Of a stretch of DNA of 64,000 nucleotides, positions 8,992-17,712 are shown piece by piece. Each line of letters begins with the position of its first letter. Within the stretch, counting starts at the first letter, position 1. This DNA comes from Niastella sp. (GTDB taxonomy: Bacteria; Bacteroidota; Bacteroidia; Chitinophagales; Chitinophagaceae): assembly GCA_017744515.1 (NCBI GenBank), contig JAGIBF010000028.1, forward strand, positions 1 through 64,000, written 5' to 3'. A program made the translations under genes and the position numbers. The notes below the pieces were generated by a model, which worked only from the letters and a program-made list of their open reading frames with translations, made no database searches and was not told the origin of the DNA.

Positions 8992-11013
8992 TTACCGGGG
9001 TTCCAGTTTATCGGAGTCCACGCGAGCGTCGATCTTCAACAGATTTTTATCAGTATAATTTACCGTCCCGGTGATCATATTCGAGCGACGAGCCAATGAA
9101 GGCGCGGGCAGGAATTTCGCAGTAAATGTCCTTTTTTCCAGCACTTGCAAGGGAGCGCTAAATCCTTTTTGACGGCCAAAGGTCAATTCAATTTTTCCAG
9201 GATGTATTGGCTTCACCAGTACAAAGTTTCCTTTCAACTGGATATGCCCCTGGTTGGTGGATACCACCCGCTCTTCTGCCGGTACGTCCTTAAAAGTGGC
9301 TGGCACCTGATTTTCGAGGCCAATATAAAGGATGTTATTCGTCAGTGCATCATTCCTGATCGCCTGTAATTCATCCTCTGTATAGCTGGTCCTTCGCCCG
9401 GGCTCCGGTGCGGGGGCTATAGTGATCTTATCATCCTTTTTTTTCTTTGTAGTGACCTTAATGACACCTTCCTTCGCCTTTTCTCCATATTCAGTTACGG
9501 CTTCGGCACCTTTGAAGACTTCGATCTTTTCAATATCCTCAGGGTTCAATTCGTTTAAACCGGTTGTCGGATCCTGGACTTCGCCATCAATGATCAGAAC
9601 GCCTTTAAAGTTGCCGCCTCCAATGCGCACTGGTTCGTTGTTGATCGTGATCCTTACACCGCGCAGCCGACCAGGCACTGTATCCTGTACAGTTGGGACT
9701 GTTGCCGCTTTTATCGAAACAGGTGTTTTGCTTTTAGACGTGATCACAATTACGCCATCCTTTCCTTTTTCACCATACAATGCCTCTGCTGAGGCTCCTT
9801 TTAAAACGTTGACACTTGAAATGTTGTCGGGATTAATATTATTCAAAGCCTCATCTCCCTTTACCTGTACAACACCATCTATCACATACAGCACATCGGG
9901 GTATTGTGCCCTCGCTCTATTAGGATTACCCGGCCCATTCAGGCTTGCATCCATAAAAAAACGGGAAGAATCGGTGCGGCCTCTAATAGTTATTGTACGG
10001 GACGAATCAGTACGTATACCGATAATTTTCCCTTTTACAGAATTTGTAACAGGAACTGTGTCTGTTACCGGAACAGGCTCATTAGTAATATCACTGATTA
10101 TTTGCTCAATGGCAGTTATCTTTTCCGTTTCCTGTGCTACAGCCCTGTCGATGGCTACGCTCCGGAAGGCCAGCAGGAGGATGGTTACCAGTGGCAATAC
10201 AAAAAGAAACTTGATCAAATGCACTTTGGCACTGCGCATTCTATTCATCATGGCTATTCTCTTTTTAAGCGATGAAAAATTAAATTGGTTGGCGATCGCA
10301 AAGGCTGGCACTCCTACCACTTTCAATAGCAGGTATTGGTATTGCCTGCGGTCGAGGCCAGCTTTCAACACCTGGTGATCGGCAATGAACTCGAGGTTCT
10401 GCCGGATGGCCTGGCGGATCAACCAGGCGAAGGGATTGTACCAGTTCAGCATACACACTACCTCGCTCCACAGGATATCGGCCGTATGTCTTTGCTTGAC
10501 GTGGATAAATTCATGGCGGATGATCTCTTTCAGTTCATGCTCGCTGTGCTGGTCCTGGTTAATAAAAATGGAGCGACCAAATGAAAAGGGGATGATCTGT
10601 TTATCTACCTGGTAGATCTTAACATTACCATCCGATATCAATTTTGAAGACTTACGGATATACCGGAAGGAAAGGTACTGAAGGAGCAGGCGCACCAGCA
10701 TGAATGCGACACCCACTATCAGCATGAGTAAGCATACCCTCCACCCTTCTATAGCATTGGCAGGTTTGGCGACCGCTTCGTAATTACCCATCACTGGTAT
10801 CAGCTGCACCATGGTATTTTCATTCCAGGCGCCCCGTTCCAGCATGGGCGATATATTGATGAAAGGGATAAAGAATGCCAACAAGGAATAGCCCAGTAAA
10901 TACCAGCGGTTCCAGGTATGGAATGTCAACCGTCTTAACACCAGTGCATAGAACAAATACACCACGGCAAGGCAGATCGATAACTTAAGTAAGTACTGGG
11001 CTATGTATGGCAT
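8992..11013 (-). CDS. M56 (BlaR1/MecR1-like) membrane peptidase fused to two receptor-plug-like domains
   Basis: 673 residues. The N-terminal ~300 form the BlaR1-type integral membrane metallopeptidase: transmembrane segments near 5-25, 37-55, 92-112 and 277-292, the zinc motif HEFIH at 167-171 and NLEFIADHQVL near 206-216 with the third ligand. No penicillin-binding sensor follows. Instead there are two copies of a TonB-receptor plug-like motif (VIDGVVQ...NISSVNVLKGASAEALYG and IDGEVQ...DIEKIEVFKGAEAVTEYG, each ending in GVI.VT.K), then a C-terminal periplasmic part. It is the last gene of the unit starting with BlaI. It probably senses an envelope signal and cleaves BlaI or another partner; the signal is unknown. 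Confidence 0.85.
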   Translation of the reverse strand: MPYIAQYLLKLSICLAVVYLFYALVLRRLTFHTWNRWYLLGYSLLAFFIPFINISPMLERGAWNENTMVQLIPVMGNYEAVAKPANAIEGWRVCLLMLIVGVAFMLVRLLLQYLSFRYIRKSSKLISDGNVKIYQVDKQIIPFSFGRSIFINQDQHSEHELKEIIRHEFIHVKQRHTADILWSEVVCMLNWYNPFAWLIRQAIRQNLEFIADHQVLKAGLDRRQYQYLLLKVVGVPAFAIANQFNFSSLKKRIAMMNRMRSAKVHLIKFLFVLPLVTILLLAFRSVAIDRAVAQETEKITAIEQIISDITNEPVPVTDTVPVTNSVKGKIIGIRTDSSRTITIRGRTDSSRFFMDASLNGPGNPNRARAQYPDVLYVIDGVVQVKGDEALNNINPDNISSVNVLKGASAEALYGEKGKDGVIVITSKSKTPVSIKAATVPTVQDTVPGRLRGVRITINNEPVRIGGGNFKGVLIIDGEVQDPTTGLNELNPEDIEKIEVFKGAEAVTEYGEKAKEGVIKVTTKKKKDDKITIAPAPEPGRRTSYTEDELQAIRNDALTNNILYIGLENQVPATFKDVPAEERVVSTNQGHIQLKGNFVLVKPIHPGKIELTFGRQKGFSAPLQVLEKRTFTAKFLPAPSLARRSNMITGTVNYTDKNLLKIDARVDSDKLEPR

Positions 11014-11037
11014 AATCTATTGTTTTACCAGGTTCAA

Positions 11038-12669
11038 TTAATTAGACGTTTTCGTTTGAGCCGGTTTCAGCTGCAGCTTGATGGGTTGCACATTCCGTAC
11101 TTCCATCACTTCTCCGGATGTCGCAGTAGCCTTCGCAGATTCACCTGGCTTGGCAAGCGTTAGCGTAAAATTTTTCGATGTCACTGCAGGCGAGACGTTC
11201 CGCACTTCTACCACTTCAGCAGGCTCTACAGTAACAGTACCTGTTGCAACGATGTCAACCTCTTTTGTCTGAACAGCAACAGGCGCCTCCGTCATTACCA
11301 TCGTTATATCTCCCGTAACTGTCTTTGCATTGCCAGTTACCGTTGCAGGCACTTCGTGTGTAACAGTACCTGTGCCACGTATCTGTACATCTGCTTTCTT
11401 CGGAGCAGCAGGCACCTTGGGTGCTGCGGGTACAGCTACCGGCTCTACTATCTCTATCTCTTCAGGCGCTGCCACAGGAGCAGCAGGTTTTGCAGGGGTA
11501 GCCTTTGTGGGAGCAGCAAGAGCCCGGGGTGCATGAGCAGGAGCAACCGGCGTGGACGGCGCAGGGGGCATGAGATCACCATATGCACGCTCAAAGGCTT
11601 CTTTCTCTTCAGGATCATTTAGGTTGAATGTCTTCACCGTTCCATCTGTGAGGGTAACACGGGCTGTCGATTCATTATTCTTTGTTCTGACAAGAACCTC
11701 TTTCACTCCTTTTTGCCTGAGCAGGTCTTCTTTCGTAATGATTACCTTGCCCGTGATCTTTGGCGAAGCAGCGGGTATGGTATCAATGGTATTTTTCTTT
11801 TCCGGATAATGATTGTTAACGGTTGCTACGCTCCGGAAAGCCAGCAGCACTACTACCAGTAAAGGCAGTATAAACAGGAAGCGCGTTACATTGATGTTGG
11901 CGCTTTTACTCTTGTTCATCATGACGATACGTTTTTTTAATGATGAGAAATTAAATTTCGGGGCAATACTGAATGGTGCAATGCCCGTTACCTTCAACAG
12001 CAGGTATTGATACTGCTTACGATCCAACCCGCTTTGCAATACCTGATGATCAGCTATGAACTCCAGGTTCTGTCGTATGGCTTTCCGGATAAGCCATGCG
12101 AAAGGATTGTACCAGTTAAGAATGCAAAGTATTTCACTCCACCACAGGTCAAATGAGTGACGCTGCTTCACGTGGATAAATTCATGGTGTATAATCTCTT
12201 TCAATTCGCCTTCTTCATGAAGGTGACGATTGATATAAATAGCCGAGTGGGTAGAAAAGGGAATGATCTTCTGATCGACATGGTACAGCTTTACTTCGCC
12301 ATCAGACAGCAACACTGCCGATGACTGTAACCGCTTCAGCGAAATGAACTGGATCAACAAACGCCCCAACATCAGCACACTGCCCGCAGCCACAACCAGT
12401 ATTAAAACTGTCCACCAGTTAATGCCCGCTCCCGCCTCCACATCATTCGCAGCGGTAATGGCCGGAATGTAACTAACCATAGCAGCATCCTGCCAGCCCC
12501 GTTGCTGCAACAGGTCCACCACATCGATCAGTGGAATAATAAAGCAGAGCATAGAATATGCCAGCAGGTACCAGCGGTTCCAGTTGTAGAAGGTAAGCCT
12601 TCTCAACAGTAACCAGTAGAACAGGTATACCACCGGCAGCGCAATAGACAATTTCAATAGATACTGCAT
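11038..12669 (-). CDS. M56 family membrane peptidase (BlaR1-like) with Pro/Ala-rich tail
   Basis: 543 residues from the ATG at 12669, which starts 4 bp after the BlaI stop; the longer reading frame to 12693 would overlap blaI. The membrane metallopeptidase domain is very like that of the downstream gene: HEFIH at 162-166 and NLEFIADHQVLQSG. The C-terminal ~250 residues are not a plug domain but a low-complexity Ala/Pro/Val/Thr-rich stretch with the repeated motif EVxEVRNVxP (twice near the end) and alternating TGTVTV.. segments, probably an extended periplasmic region. The two M56 genes clearly arose by duplication followed by different tails. Confidence 0.85.
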   Translation of the reverse strand: MQYLLKLSIALPVVYLFYWLLLRRLTFYNWNRWYLLAYSMLCFIIPLIDVVDLLQQRGWQDAAMVSYIPAITAANDVEAGAGINWWTVLILVVAAGSVLMLGRLLIQFISLKRLQSSAVLLSDGEVKLYHVDQKIIPFSTHSAIYINRHLHEEGELKEIIHHEFIHVKQRHSFDLWWSEILCILNWYNPFAWLIRKAIRQNLEFIADHQVLQSGLDRKQYQYLLLKVTGIAPFSIAPKFNFSSLKKRIVMMNKSKSANINVTRFLFILPLLVVVLLAFRSVATVNNHYPEKKNTIDTIPAASPKITGKVIITKEDLLRQKGVKEVLVRTKNNESTARVTLTDGTVKTFNLNDPEEKEAFERAYGDLMPPAPSTPVAPAHAPRALAAPTKATPAKPAAPVAAPEEIEIVEPVAVPAAPKVPAAPKKADVQIRGTGTVTHEVPATVTGNAKTVTGDITMVMTEAPVAVQTKEVDIVATGTVTVEPAEVVEVRNVSPAVTSKNFTLTLAKPGESAKATATSGEVMEVRNVQPIKLQLKPAQTKTSN

Positions 12670-12673
12670 GGTA

Positions 12674-13036
12674 TTAAGGCTTCTTTCCTTCAATCATGTT
12701 GATGATCTCCTGCAACTCTTCGGGACTCAGTTTATTCTGTTCCACGAAAAAGTTGACCAGCTCTTTATAACTATTATCGAAGTAGTTTTTTACCACACCG
12801 CTCATGAAGACTTTCTTATAATCTTCTTCGGATATGGCGGGTGTATACAGGTAGGCATTGCCCACCAGCCTGCTGCGCAGCATATTTTTACGTTCGAGGT
12901 TCTTGATCGTAGAAGCCAGCGTAGTATAGGGTGGCCTGGGGTCTTCCATCAGATCGAGAAATACTTTTACGTTGCCTTCACCGGCCTTCCACACAGCCAT
13001 CATGGCTTCTTCTTCCTGCGGCGTTAACTTTTCCAT
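12674..13036 (-). CDS. BlaI/MecI/CopY-type transcriptional repressor
   Basis: 120 residues. The N-terminal winged helix begins LTPQEEEAMMAVWKAGEGNVK, followed by RPPYTTLASTIKNLERKNML, the recognition-helix region typical of BlaI family proteins, and the C-terminal part is a dimerisation helix region. The family represses its own operon as a dimer and is cleaved when the partner M56 peptidase is activated. It is first in the operon with two M56 genes. Two TACGA-N5-TCGTA palindromes sit immediately before its start codon, which fits autorepression. Confidence 0.92.
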   Translation of the reverse strand: MEKLTPQEEEAMMAVWKAGEGNVKVFLDLMEDPRPPYTTLASTIKNLERKNMLRSRLVGNAYLYTPAISEEDYKKVFMSGVVKNYFDNSYKELVNFFVEQNKLSPEELQEIINMIEGKKP

Positions 13037-13039
13037 CTT

Positions 13040-13054
13040 TACGATATTTTCGTA
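13040..13054. promoter_or_regulatory. BlaI-type operator 1 (proximal)
   Basis: Inverted repeat TACGA-TATTT-TCGTA beginning 4 bp before the BlaI start codon (which ends at 13036). It has the same arms and spacing as the second site; the centres are 19 bp apart, about two helical turns. Confidence 0.75.
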
Positions 13055-13058
13055 AACC

Positions 13059-13073
13059 TACGACAATATCGTA
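13059..13073. promoter_or_regulatory. BlaI-type operator 2 (distal)
   Basis: Inverted repeat TACGA-CAATA-TCGTA. The arms TACGA/TCGTA match operator 1. The arrangement suggests two repressor dimers bound on one face of the DNA. Confidence 0.75.
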
Positions 13074-13185
13074 GTCGTTCCAATTATTTATTCTCTTTTT
13101 TTGTTAAAAGAAACTTATCATTACCTGCTAAAGGGGTTTAAAGCTATTTTTGTTGGCCTAACCCCGCATTGAAAATTGTCATCCC

Positions 13186-13674
13186 ATGAAGAAATGGCTT
13201 CTTACGTTAGTTCCGGTTTTATTTGTCTTAGTTACTGTAGCACAATCAGATACAGCCTATCCTTATAAGCGGTTTCCCACGGTGCCGCCCTTTTCGCTGA
13301 TGCAGGCCGACAGCTCGGTACTCACCAAAGACAACCTGAAAAAAGGTCCGGTGCTGTTGATGTTCTTCAGCCCTTCCTGCGACCATTGCCAGCACCAGGT
13401 AAGCGATATGCTGAAGCGTATCAACGATTTTAAGCATGTGCAATGGGTATTGGCTACCTATCAGCCTTTCGAGGAAATGGTAGAATTCATTAAAACATAT
13501 GACCTGGCCAAACATGCCAATATCAAAGTAGGCCGCGACACCAAGTTTGTACTACCTCCTTTTTACCATATTCAAAGCCTGCCTTACCTCGCTGTTTATA
13601 ATAAAAAAGGTTCCCTTGTCAACACCTGGCAGGGTAATGTGCCGGTAGACACCTTATTGAAAGCTTTGGAGTAA
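13186..13674 (+). CDS. Secreted thioredoxin-like (TlpA/redoxin-type) protein
   Basis: 162 residues with a signal peptide (1-19, ending in VAQ). It has a thioredoxin fold: KKGPVLLMFFSPSCDHCQ with the redox pair Cys65-Asp-His-Cys68, then a cis-Pro region near SLPYLAVY and a C-terminal helix. The family moves reducing equivalents in the periplasm for disulfide exchange or cytochrome maturation. Length is normal for a compact TlpA-like domain. TATTTTTG at 13145-13152 is a good -7 element, but I see no good -33. It is transcribed away from the BlaI operon and is probably monocistronic. Confidence 0.85.
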   Translation: MKKWLLTLVPVLFVLVTVAQSDTAYPYKRFPTVPPFSLMQADSSVLTKDNLKKGPVLLMFFSPSCDHCQHQVSDMLKRINDFKHVQWVLATYQPFEEMVEFIKTYDLAKHANIKVGRDTKFVLPPFYHIQSLPYLAVYNKKGSLVNTWQGNVPVDTLLKALE

Positions 13675-13687
13675 TTCCGGATTTAGA

Positions 13688-13718
13688 TTGCATCTTCTGC
13701 CCGGTTCTACTACCTTTG
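13688..13718 (+). promoter_or_regulatory. Promoter of mdh
   Basis: TTG at 13688-13690, 20 bp, TACCTTTG at 13711-13718, about 78 bp before the mdh start. Confidence 0.7.
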
Positions 13719-13795
13719 CCCCGCCTGCCCCATCCGTAATCATGGATAGACAGGATTTAATCATTGTTTGATCAACCTCATAAAATTGTTTTCAG

Positions 13796-14725
13796 ATGAA
13801 AGTAACCGTTGTGGGTGCAGGCGCTGTAGGTGCTACCTGTGCCGATAATATTGCCCGTAAAGAACTGGCCACTGAACTGGTATTGCTGGACATTAAAGAA
13901 GGTATTGCTGAAGGAAAGGCTCAGGACATGATGCAGACCGCTACCCTGCTGGGCTTCGACACCCGTATCACAGGCAGCACCAATGATTATTCTAAAACTG
14001 CCGGCTCCGATGTAGTAGTGATCACTTCCGGTCTTCCCCGCAAACCGGGTATGACGCGCGAAGAGCTGATTGGCACCAATGCCGGTATCGTAAAAAGCGT
14101 TTGCGAAAACATTCTGAAATATTCTCCGGATGCGATCATCATCGTGATCAGCAATCCTATGGATACTATGACCTACCTGGCGCTCACTGCTACTGGTCTT
14201 CCCAAAAACCGCATCATCGGTATGGGTGGTACTCTGGATAGCGCGCGTTTCAAATATCAACTCAGCCAGCACCTTGGTTGCAGCCCTGCCGACCTGAATG
14301 CTGTAGTAGTTGGCGGTCACGGTGATACTACCATGATCCCCCTTATCCGCCTCGCTACATGGAACAGCGTTCCTGTAACTAAGTTCCTGAGTGAAGAACA
14401 GCAAAAGCAAATTGTTGCTGATACCATGGTTGGTGGCGCTACACTTACCAAGCTCATTGGTACTTCTGCCTGGTATGCTCCCGGTGCTGCCGGTGCTGCG
14501 CTCGTAGAAAGCATCGTGCGTGATGAGAAGAAGCTCTTCACCTGCTGCGTATCGCTGAATGGTGAGTACGGACAAAAAGATATCTGTCTTGGTGTTCCTG
14601 TAACCATTGGCCGCAATGGCTGGGAAAAGATCCTCGACTTCGGTTTGAATGCCGACGAGCAGGCGCTGTTCAGCAAGAGTGCAGATGCTGTAAGGAGTAT
14701 GAACGACGTATTGAAGACCTTGTAA
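13796..14725 (+). CDS. mdh: Malate dehydrogenase
   Basis: 309 residues, LDH-like class of malate dehydrogenase; NAD-dependent malate/oxaloacetate conversion in the TCA cycle. Visible: Rossmann motif GAGAVG at 7-12, NAD-selecting Asp32, active-site loop PRKPGMTR with Arg82 and Arg88 (Arg at 82, where lactate dehydrogenases have Gln), Asn120, Asp148/Arg151 and catalytic His175 in GGHGDT. These residues support malate over lactate as substrate. It is monocistronic, with a promoter upstream and a strong bidirectional terminator downstream. Confidence 0.95.
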   Translation: MKVTVVGAGAVGATCADNIARKELATELVLLDIKEGIAEGKAQDMMQTATLLGFDTRITGSTNDYSKTAGSDVVVITSGLPRKPGMTREELIGTNAGIVKSVCENILKYSPDAIIIVISNPMDTMTYLALTATGLPKNRIIGMGGTLDSARFKYQLSQHLGCSPADLNAVVVGGHGDTTMIPLIRLATWNSVPVTKFLSEEQQKQIVADTMVGGATLTKLIGTSAWYAPGAAGAALVESIVRDEKKLFTCCVSLNGEYGQKDICLGVPVTIGRNGWEKILDFGLNADEQALFSKSADAVRSMNDVLKTL

Positions 14726-14746
14726 ACAAGTGCTTCCAACTATATG

Positions 14747-14773
14747 AAAAGGGCGCCTGCGGCGCCCTTTTTT
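14747..14773. terminator. Bidirectional terminator between mdh and the DUF4870 gene
   Basis: Perfect stem AAAAGGGCGCC/GGCGCCCTTTT with loop TGC and T runs on both strands. It ends just before the stop codon of the convergent gene. Confidence 0.9.
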
Positions 14774-14774
14774 A

Positions 14775-15140
14775 TTATCGTATCAGCCGGATATTAAAGG
14801 GATAGCGGTATACTTTATTTTCACTGGCCCTGATAGTAGCTATGATTATCAGAACGGTGGCAACGATACCCAGCAACCAAAGCAGGAATATGCCTATGAT
14901 CGATATGAACAACACTACACAGATGATAATACAGGTGATCTGAAAGTTGAGCGACTCCTTAGCATGCTCCGCAATAAATTTCGATTCATCTTTCTTCACC
15001 AGGTAAATGATCAGTGGCGGAATGAAACCTCCTACCAGGCACAGTACATGGCTCAGGATGGCCATGGTACGTTCATCAGACGTAGGAGTGGTCAAGGGCT
15101 GCTCCTCACTTCCCAGGAATGAACTGCTTTGCTGATTCAT
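14775..15140 (-). CDS. DUF4870 family small membrane protein
   Basis: 121 residues from the ATG at 15140 (MNQQSSSF); the upstream in-frame extension is not credible. The central sequence ERTMAILSHVLCLVGGFIPPLIIYLVKK, with KFIAEHAKESLNFQ after it, is characteristic of DUF4870/Tic20-like proteins. There are three hydrophobic segments, two of them back to back in the C-terminal half. Function is unknown for the family; it sits in the inner membrane. It is convergent with mdh and shares its terminator. Confidence 0.88.
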   Translation of the reverse strand: MNQQSSSFLGSEEQPLTTPTSDERTMAILSHVLCLVGGFIPPLIIYLVKKDESKFIAEHAKESLNFQITCIIICVVLFISIIGIFLLWLLGIVATVLIIIATIRASENKVYRYPFNIRLIR

Positions 15141-15267
15141 AACGATTGTTTTAAAGTATATTATATAAGTAGTACTTCCAATCGGTTTATTACAGGGCAG
15201 GATGAAAAAACAGGAGAAGGGCAGCATTGAATGATGCTACCCTTTCTGATCATAAGTTAACCTTTTA

Positions 15268-17634
15268 TTATCGCTTTAACAATTTCTGTTGGTAAAGATC
15301 ACCGGTGCCGGCCAGCAGCGACATTACATAGGTGCCGGCAGCAAGCCCCGAAGGCACCTGCACCGTTAGCGAATGGGCGCCTTTACTCAATTGTTCTGCA
15401 GCATGATACACTACCCGGCCATACATATCTACCAGCCTCAGCTGAACACGTTCAGCGCGTTGCAGGTACAATTGAACAGTGATCACCTTATCGAACGGAT
15501 TGGGCTGAATGCGTGTCACCTGCAGGTTTTGCAGATTGAGCCTGATCACATTTGAATACATGTGTGTTCCGTTTGTACCCGTTACTTTTAACCGGTAATA
15601 CTTGTTGGCAGCAATACTGTTGGCATCATCTGTAAACTGGTAACTGTTAATACCTGCCGTGTTGCCTTTGCTGTACACCTTGCCCAGCGTTGTAAAGCTG
15701 GTTCCATCCGTTGAATACTCTACTTCAAAATGTGCTACGTTAGTTTCCTCTTTCACACTCCATTGGAGGATGGACCTTGTATCGATAATACCGGCTTTGA
15801 AGGAGAGGTTATTGGCCGGCAATACGCCATTGGCAAAAAAGCAGGTAGGATGCAAACCTCCACCGCCTTGTGCGGGGTCATTGGTATTGATGAAGATGGT
15901 ATTGCCATTCATATCAAACAGCATCACCTTGGATTGATTGCATACGTATGTATTGGGCGCTGTTTTTACGCGGAAGGTCATAACTACCTTATGAGCAGCA
16001 CCCGGCCTGATAATACCATTGCCCTGACCTGCAGAGCTGATCAAACGACCTCCTGCTACAGAAAAAGGCATAACACCACCTGCATCGGCAACAGGCACAC
16101 CATTCAGCGTGGTAGAGCCAGGAATATAATTAGTACTGGCCGGAATGCCATCGTACAGCTTTACACCCGCCGCATTCAGGTTACCGGTATTCATTACCTC
16201 GATGACATACTCAACGGTATCGCCGCCTATTATAATAGGATTACCATTGATATTGCGGTAGGTTTTATTAGCGATCAACACAGGCGCCAGCACCGGGAAG
16301 CCACAACTGGTAAAGTCACCGTTGTTCCACACATTATTCAATGAGTCGGTAACGATAGAAGCGCCCGCCATAGAAGCGAGATTTACATTGAATACGTTTC
16401 GGTAAGCACCACCAATGTACACATTGCCCGCAGGGTCAACGGCCATAGAGTTGGACGTACCGGGAAAAGGATTGACGGCGCCCAGGAATGTTGAAATACG
16501 GGTGTTGGGATTGATCTTGTACAGGTTACTGGAGTTGGCGATCAGGTATAGGTTACCGGAACCATCACCAAAAATATCACCGCCGCTTTCTGAAAGGATA
16601 TTATTGGAACCATTGTTGAGGTCATTGATCAACGCGCCAAGTCTTGTAATGATGGGAACACCGGTTGCCGGATTGATCGAGAACCGGATAATATCACGAC
16701 CGTTTTGTGTAACGGCATATCCGAAACCATCCGAGCAAAAGGACATCCGGTTAATGTTCCAGCCGCTGGAAAGATTGGTTTCGAGTGGGTAACCGACAAA
16801 CCTCCTTGCACAAACGGGCGAAGCATTGAGGTCTATATAACTGAGGTCTTGCGGCGCAGTGGTATGATTGTTTACAAAGTAAATACGATTGGAGTTTTTA
16901 TCATAAGCCAATGCCGAAGCATAGGTCAATACGCTACCAACGGGCAAAGCGGCACCTGTCAACGCATTGTAGCAAAGACCGCTGGCGCCATCATAGATCA
17001 TAGGGCCTGCAGTGCCATCGGTCGTGTTCACTGTTTTAATATACCGGTAAGGCTTATTGGAAGGCGCCTGTGGAAAACCATCTGTTGCTTCAGCCGTCGA
17101 TTGGTATACGATGGTACAAAGCGGATCGGGCGCCAGGTTGGTAAACACCGTATTGGAGCTCTGCGCCACACTGGTGCCCTGGCTGATACACTCCAACATG
17201 GCGAAGTTGGAAACATTACCACCGTTGGCAGTGATCCGCACCCTGAACTTAATGGTAGCCGGGTTATTGGTGGTCAATACACCTGTGCCAGCAGCTGGAG
17301 AATTGATCAGCCCGCCTGTATTGGCATATGGCATTCTTCCGCTCACATCGGCAACTGCCGCACCATTCAGCGTGGTAGTACCTGCTACATATGCACAACC
17401 TGCAGGAATGTTGTCGTACAACATTGAATTGGTGAGGTTGACGGTGGAAAGGTTTTTCACGATGATCGTGTATTCAAGCACATGCCCTTCAGCCGCACTG
17501 GTACCATTACCACTGGTAGTGATATTGGCCACCGATTTACTCAGGTCGACGCTTTGAGCCTGCGATTTCTCTGCCATACCCCACAGCAGCAGCAACAGGA
17601 TCAATGCAATCAGGATAGTAGATCTCGTTTTCAT
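15268..17634 (-). CDS. DUF11-repeat secreted protein with T9SS sorting domain
   Basis: 788 residues from the ATG at 17634 (MKTRSTILI), which puts a signal peptide (ending KSQAQ) at the N-terminus. Two DUF11 modules are visible, about 30-170 (YTIIVKNLSTVNLTNSMLYDNIPAG) and 470-610 (YVIEVMNTGNLNAAGVKLYDGIP). Between them is a ~280-residue segment resembling a beta-propeller (YDKNSNRIYFVNNHTT, GDGSGNLYLIANSSNLYKINP). It ends with a FN3-like NVAHFEVEYSTDG module and a T9SS type A sorting domain (LAAGTYVMSLL...LLKR). It should be a surface-exposed or released protein. Ligand unknown. It is followed on the same strand by nothing close; the M14 gene ends 79 bp upstream of it. Confidence 0.8.
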   Translation of the reverse strand: MKTRSTILIALILLLLLWGMAEKSQAQSVDLSKSVANITTSGNGTSAAEGHVLEYTIIVKNLSTVNLTNSMLYDNIPAGCAYVAGTTTLNGAAVADVSGRMPYANTGGLINSPAAGTGVLTTNNPATIKFRVRITANGGNVSNFAMLECISQGTSVAQSSNTVFTNLAPDPLCTIVYQSTAEATDGFPQAPSNKPYRYIKTVNTTDGTAGPMIYDGASGLCYNALTGAALPVGSVLTYASALAYDKNSNRIYFVNNHTTAPQDLSYIDLNASPVCARRFVGYPLETNLSSGWNINRMSFCSDGFGYAVTQNGRDIIRFSINPATGVPIITRLGALINDLNNGSNNILSESGGDIFGDGSGNLYLIANSSNLYKINPNTRISTFLGAVNPFPGTSNSMAVDPAGNVYIGGAYRNVFNVNLASMAGASIVTDSLNNVWNNGDFTSCGFPVLAPVLIANKTYRNINGNPIIIGGDTVEYVIEVMNTGNLNAAGVKLYDGIPASTNYIPGSTTLNGVPVADAGGVMPFSVAGGRLISSAGQGNGIIRPGAAHKVVMTFRVKTAPNTYVCNQSKVMLFDMNGNTIFINTNDPAQGGGGLHPTCFFANGVLPANNLSFKAGIIDTRSILQWSVKEETNVAHFEVEYSTDGTSFTTLGKVYSKGNTAGINSYQFTDDANSIAANKYYRLKVTGTNGTHMYSNVIRLNLQNLQVTRIQPNPFDKVITVQLYLQRAERVQLRLVDMYGRVVYHAAEQLSKGAHSLTVQVPSGLAAGTYVMSLLAGTGDLYQQKLLKR

Positions 17635-17712
17635 TGGAATGGATTTGCAATTAGAAATATTGATCAATGGTTGCGCTGCTCATTCGCCCGGAACAGCGAC
17701 GAGTACTAAAAA

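Noticed and set aside
13778..14575. 265-codon minus-strand frame opposite mdh
   Set aside because: mdh on the plus strand is certain from its catalytic residues; the antisense frame has no motif.
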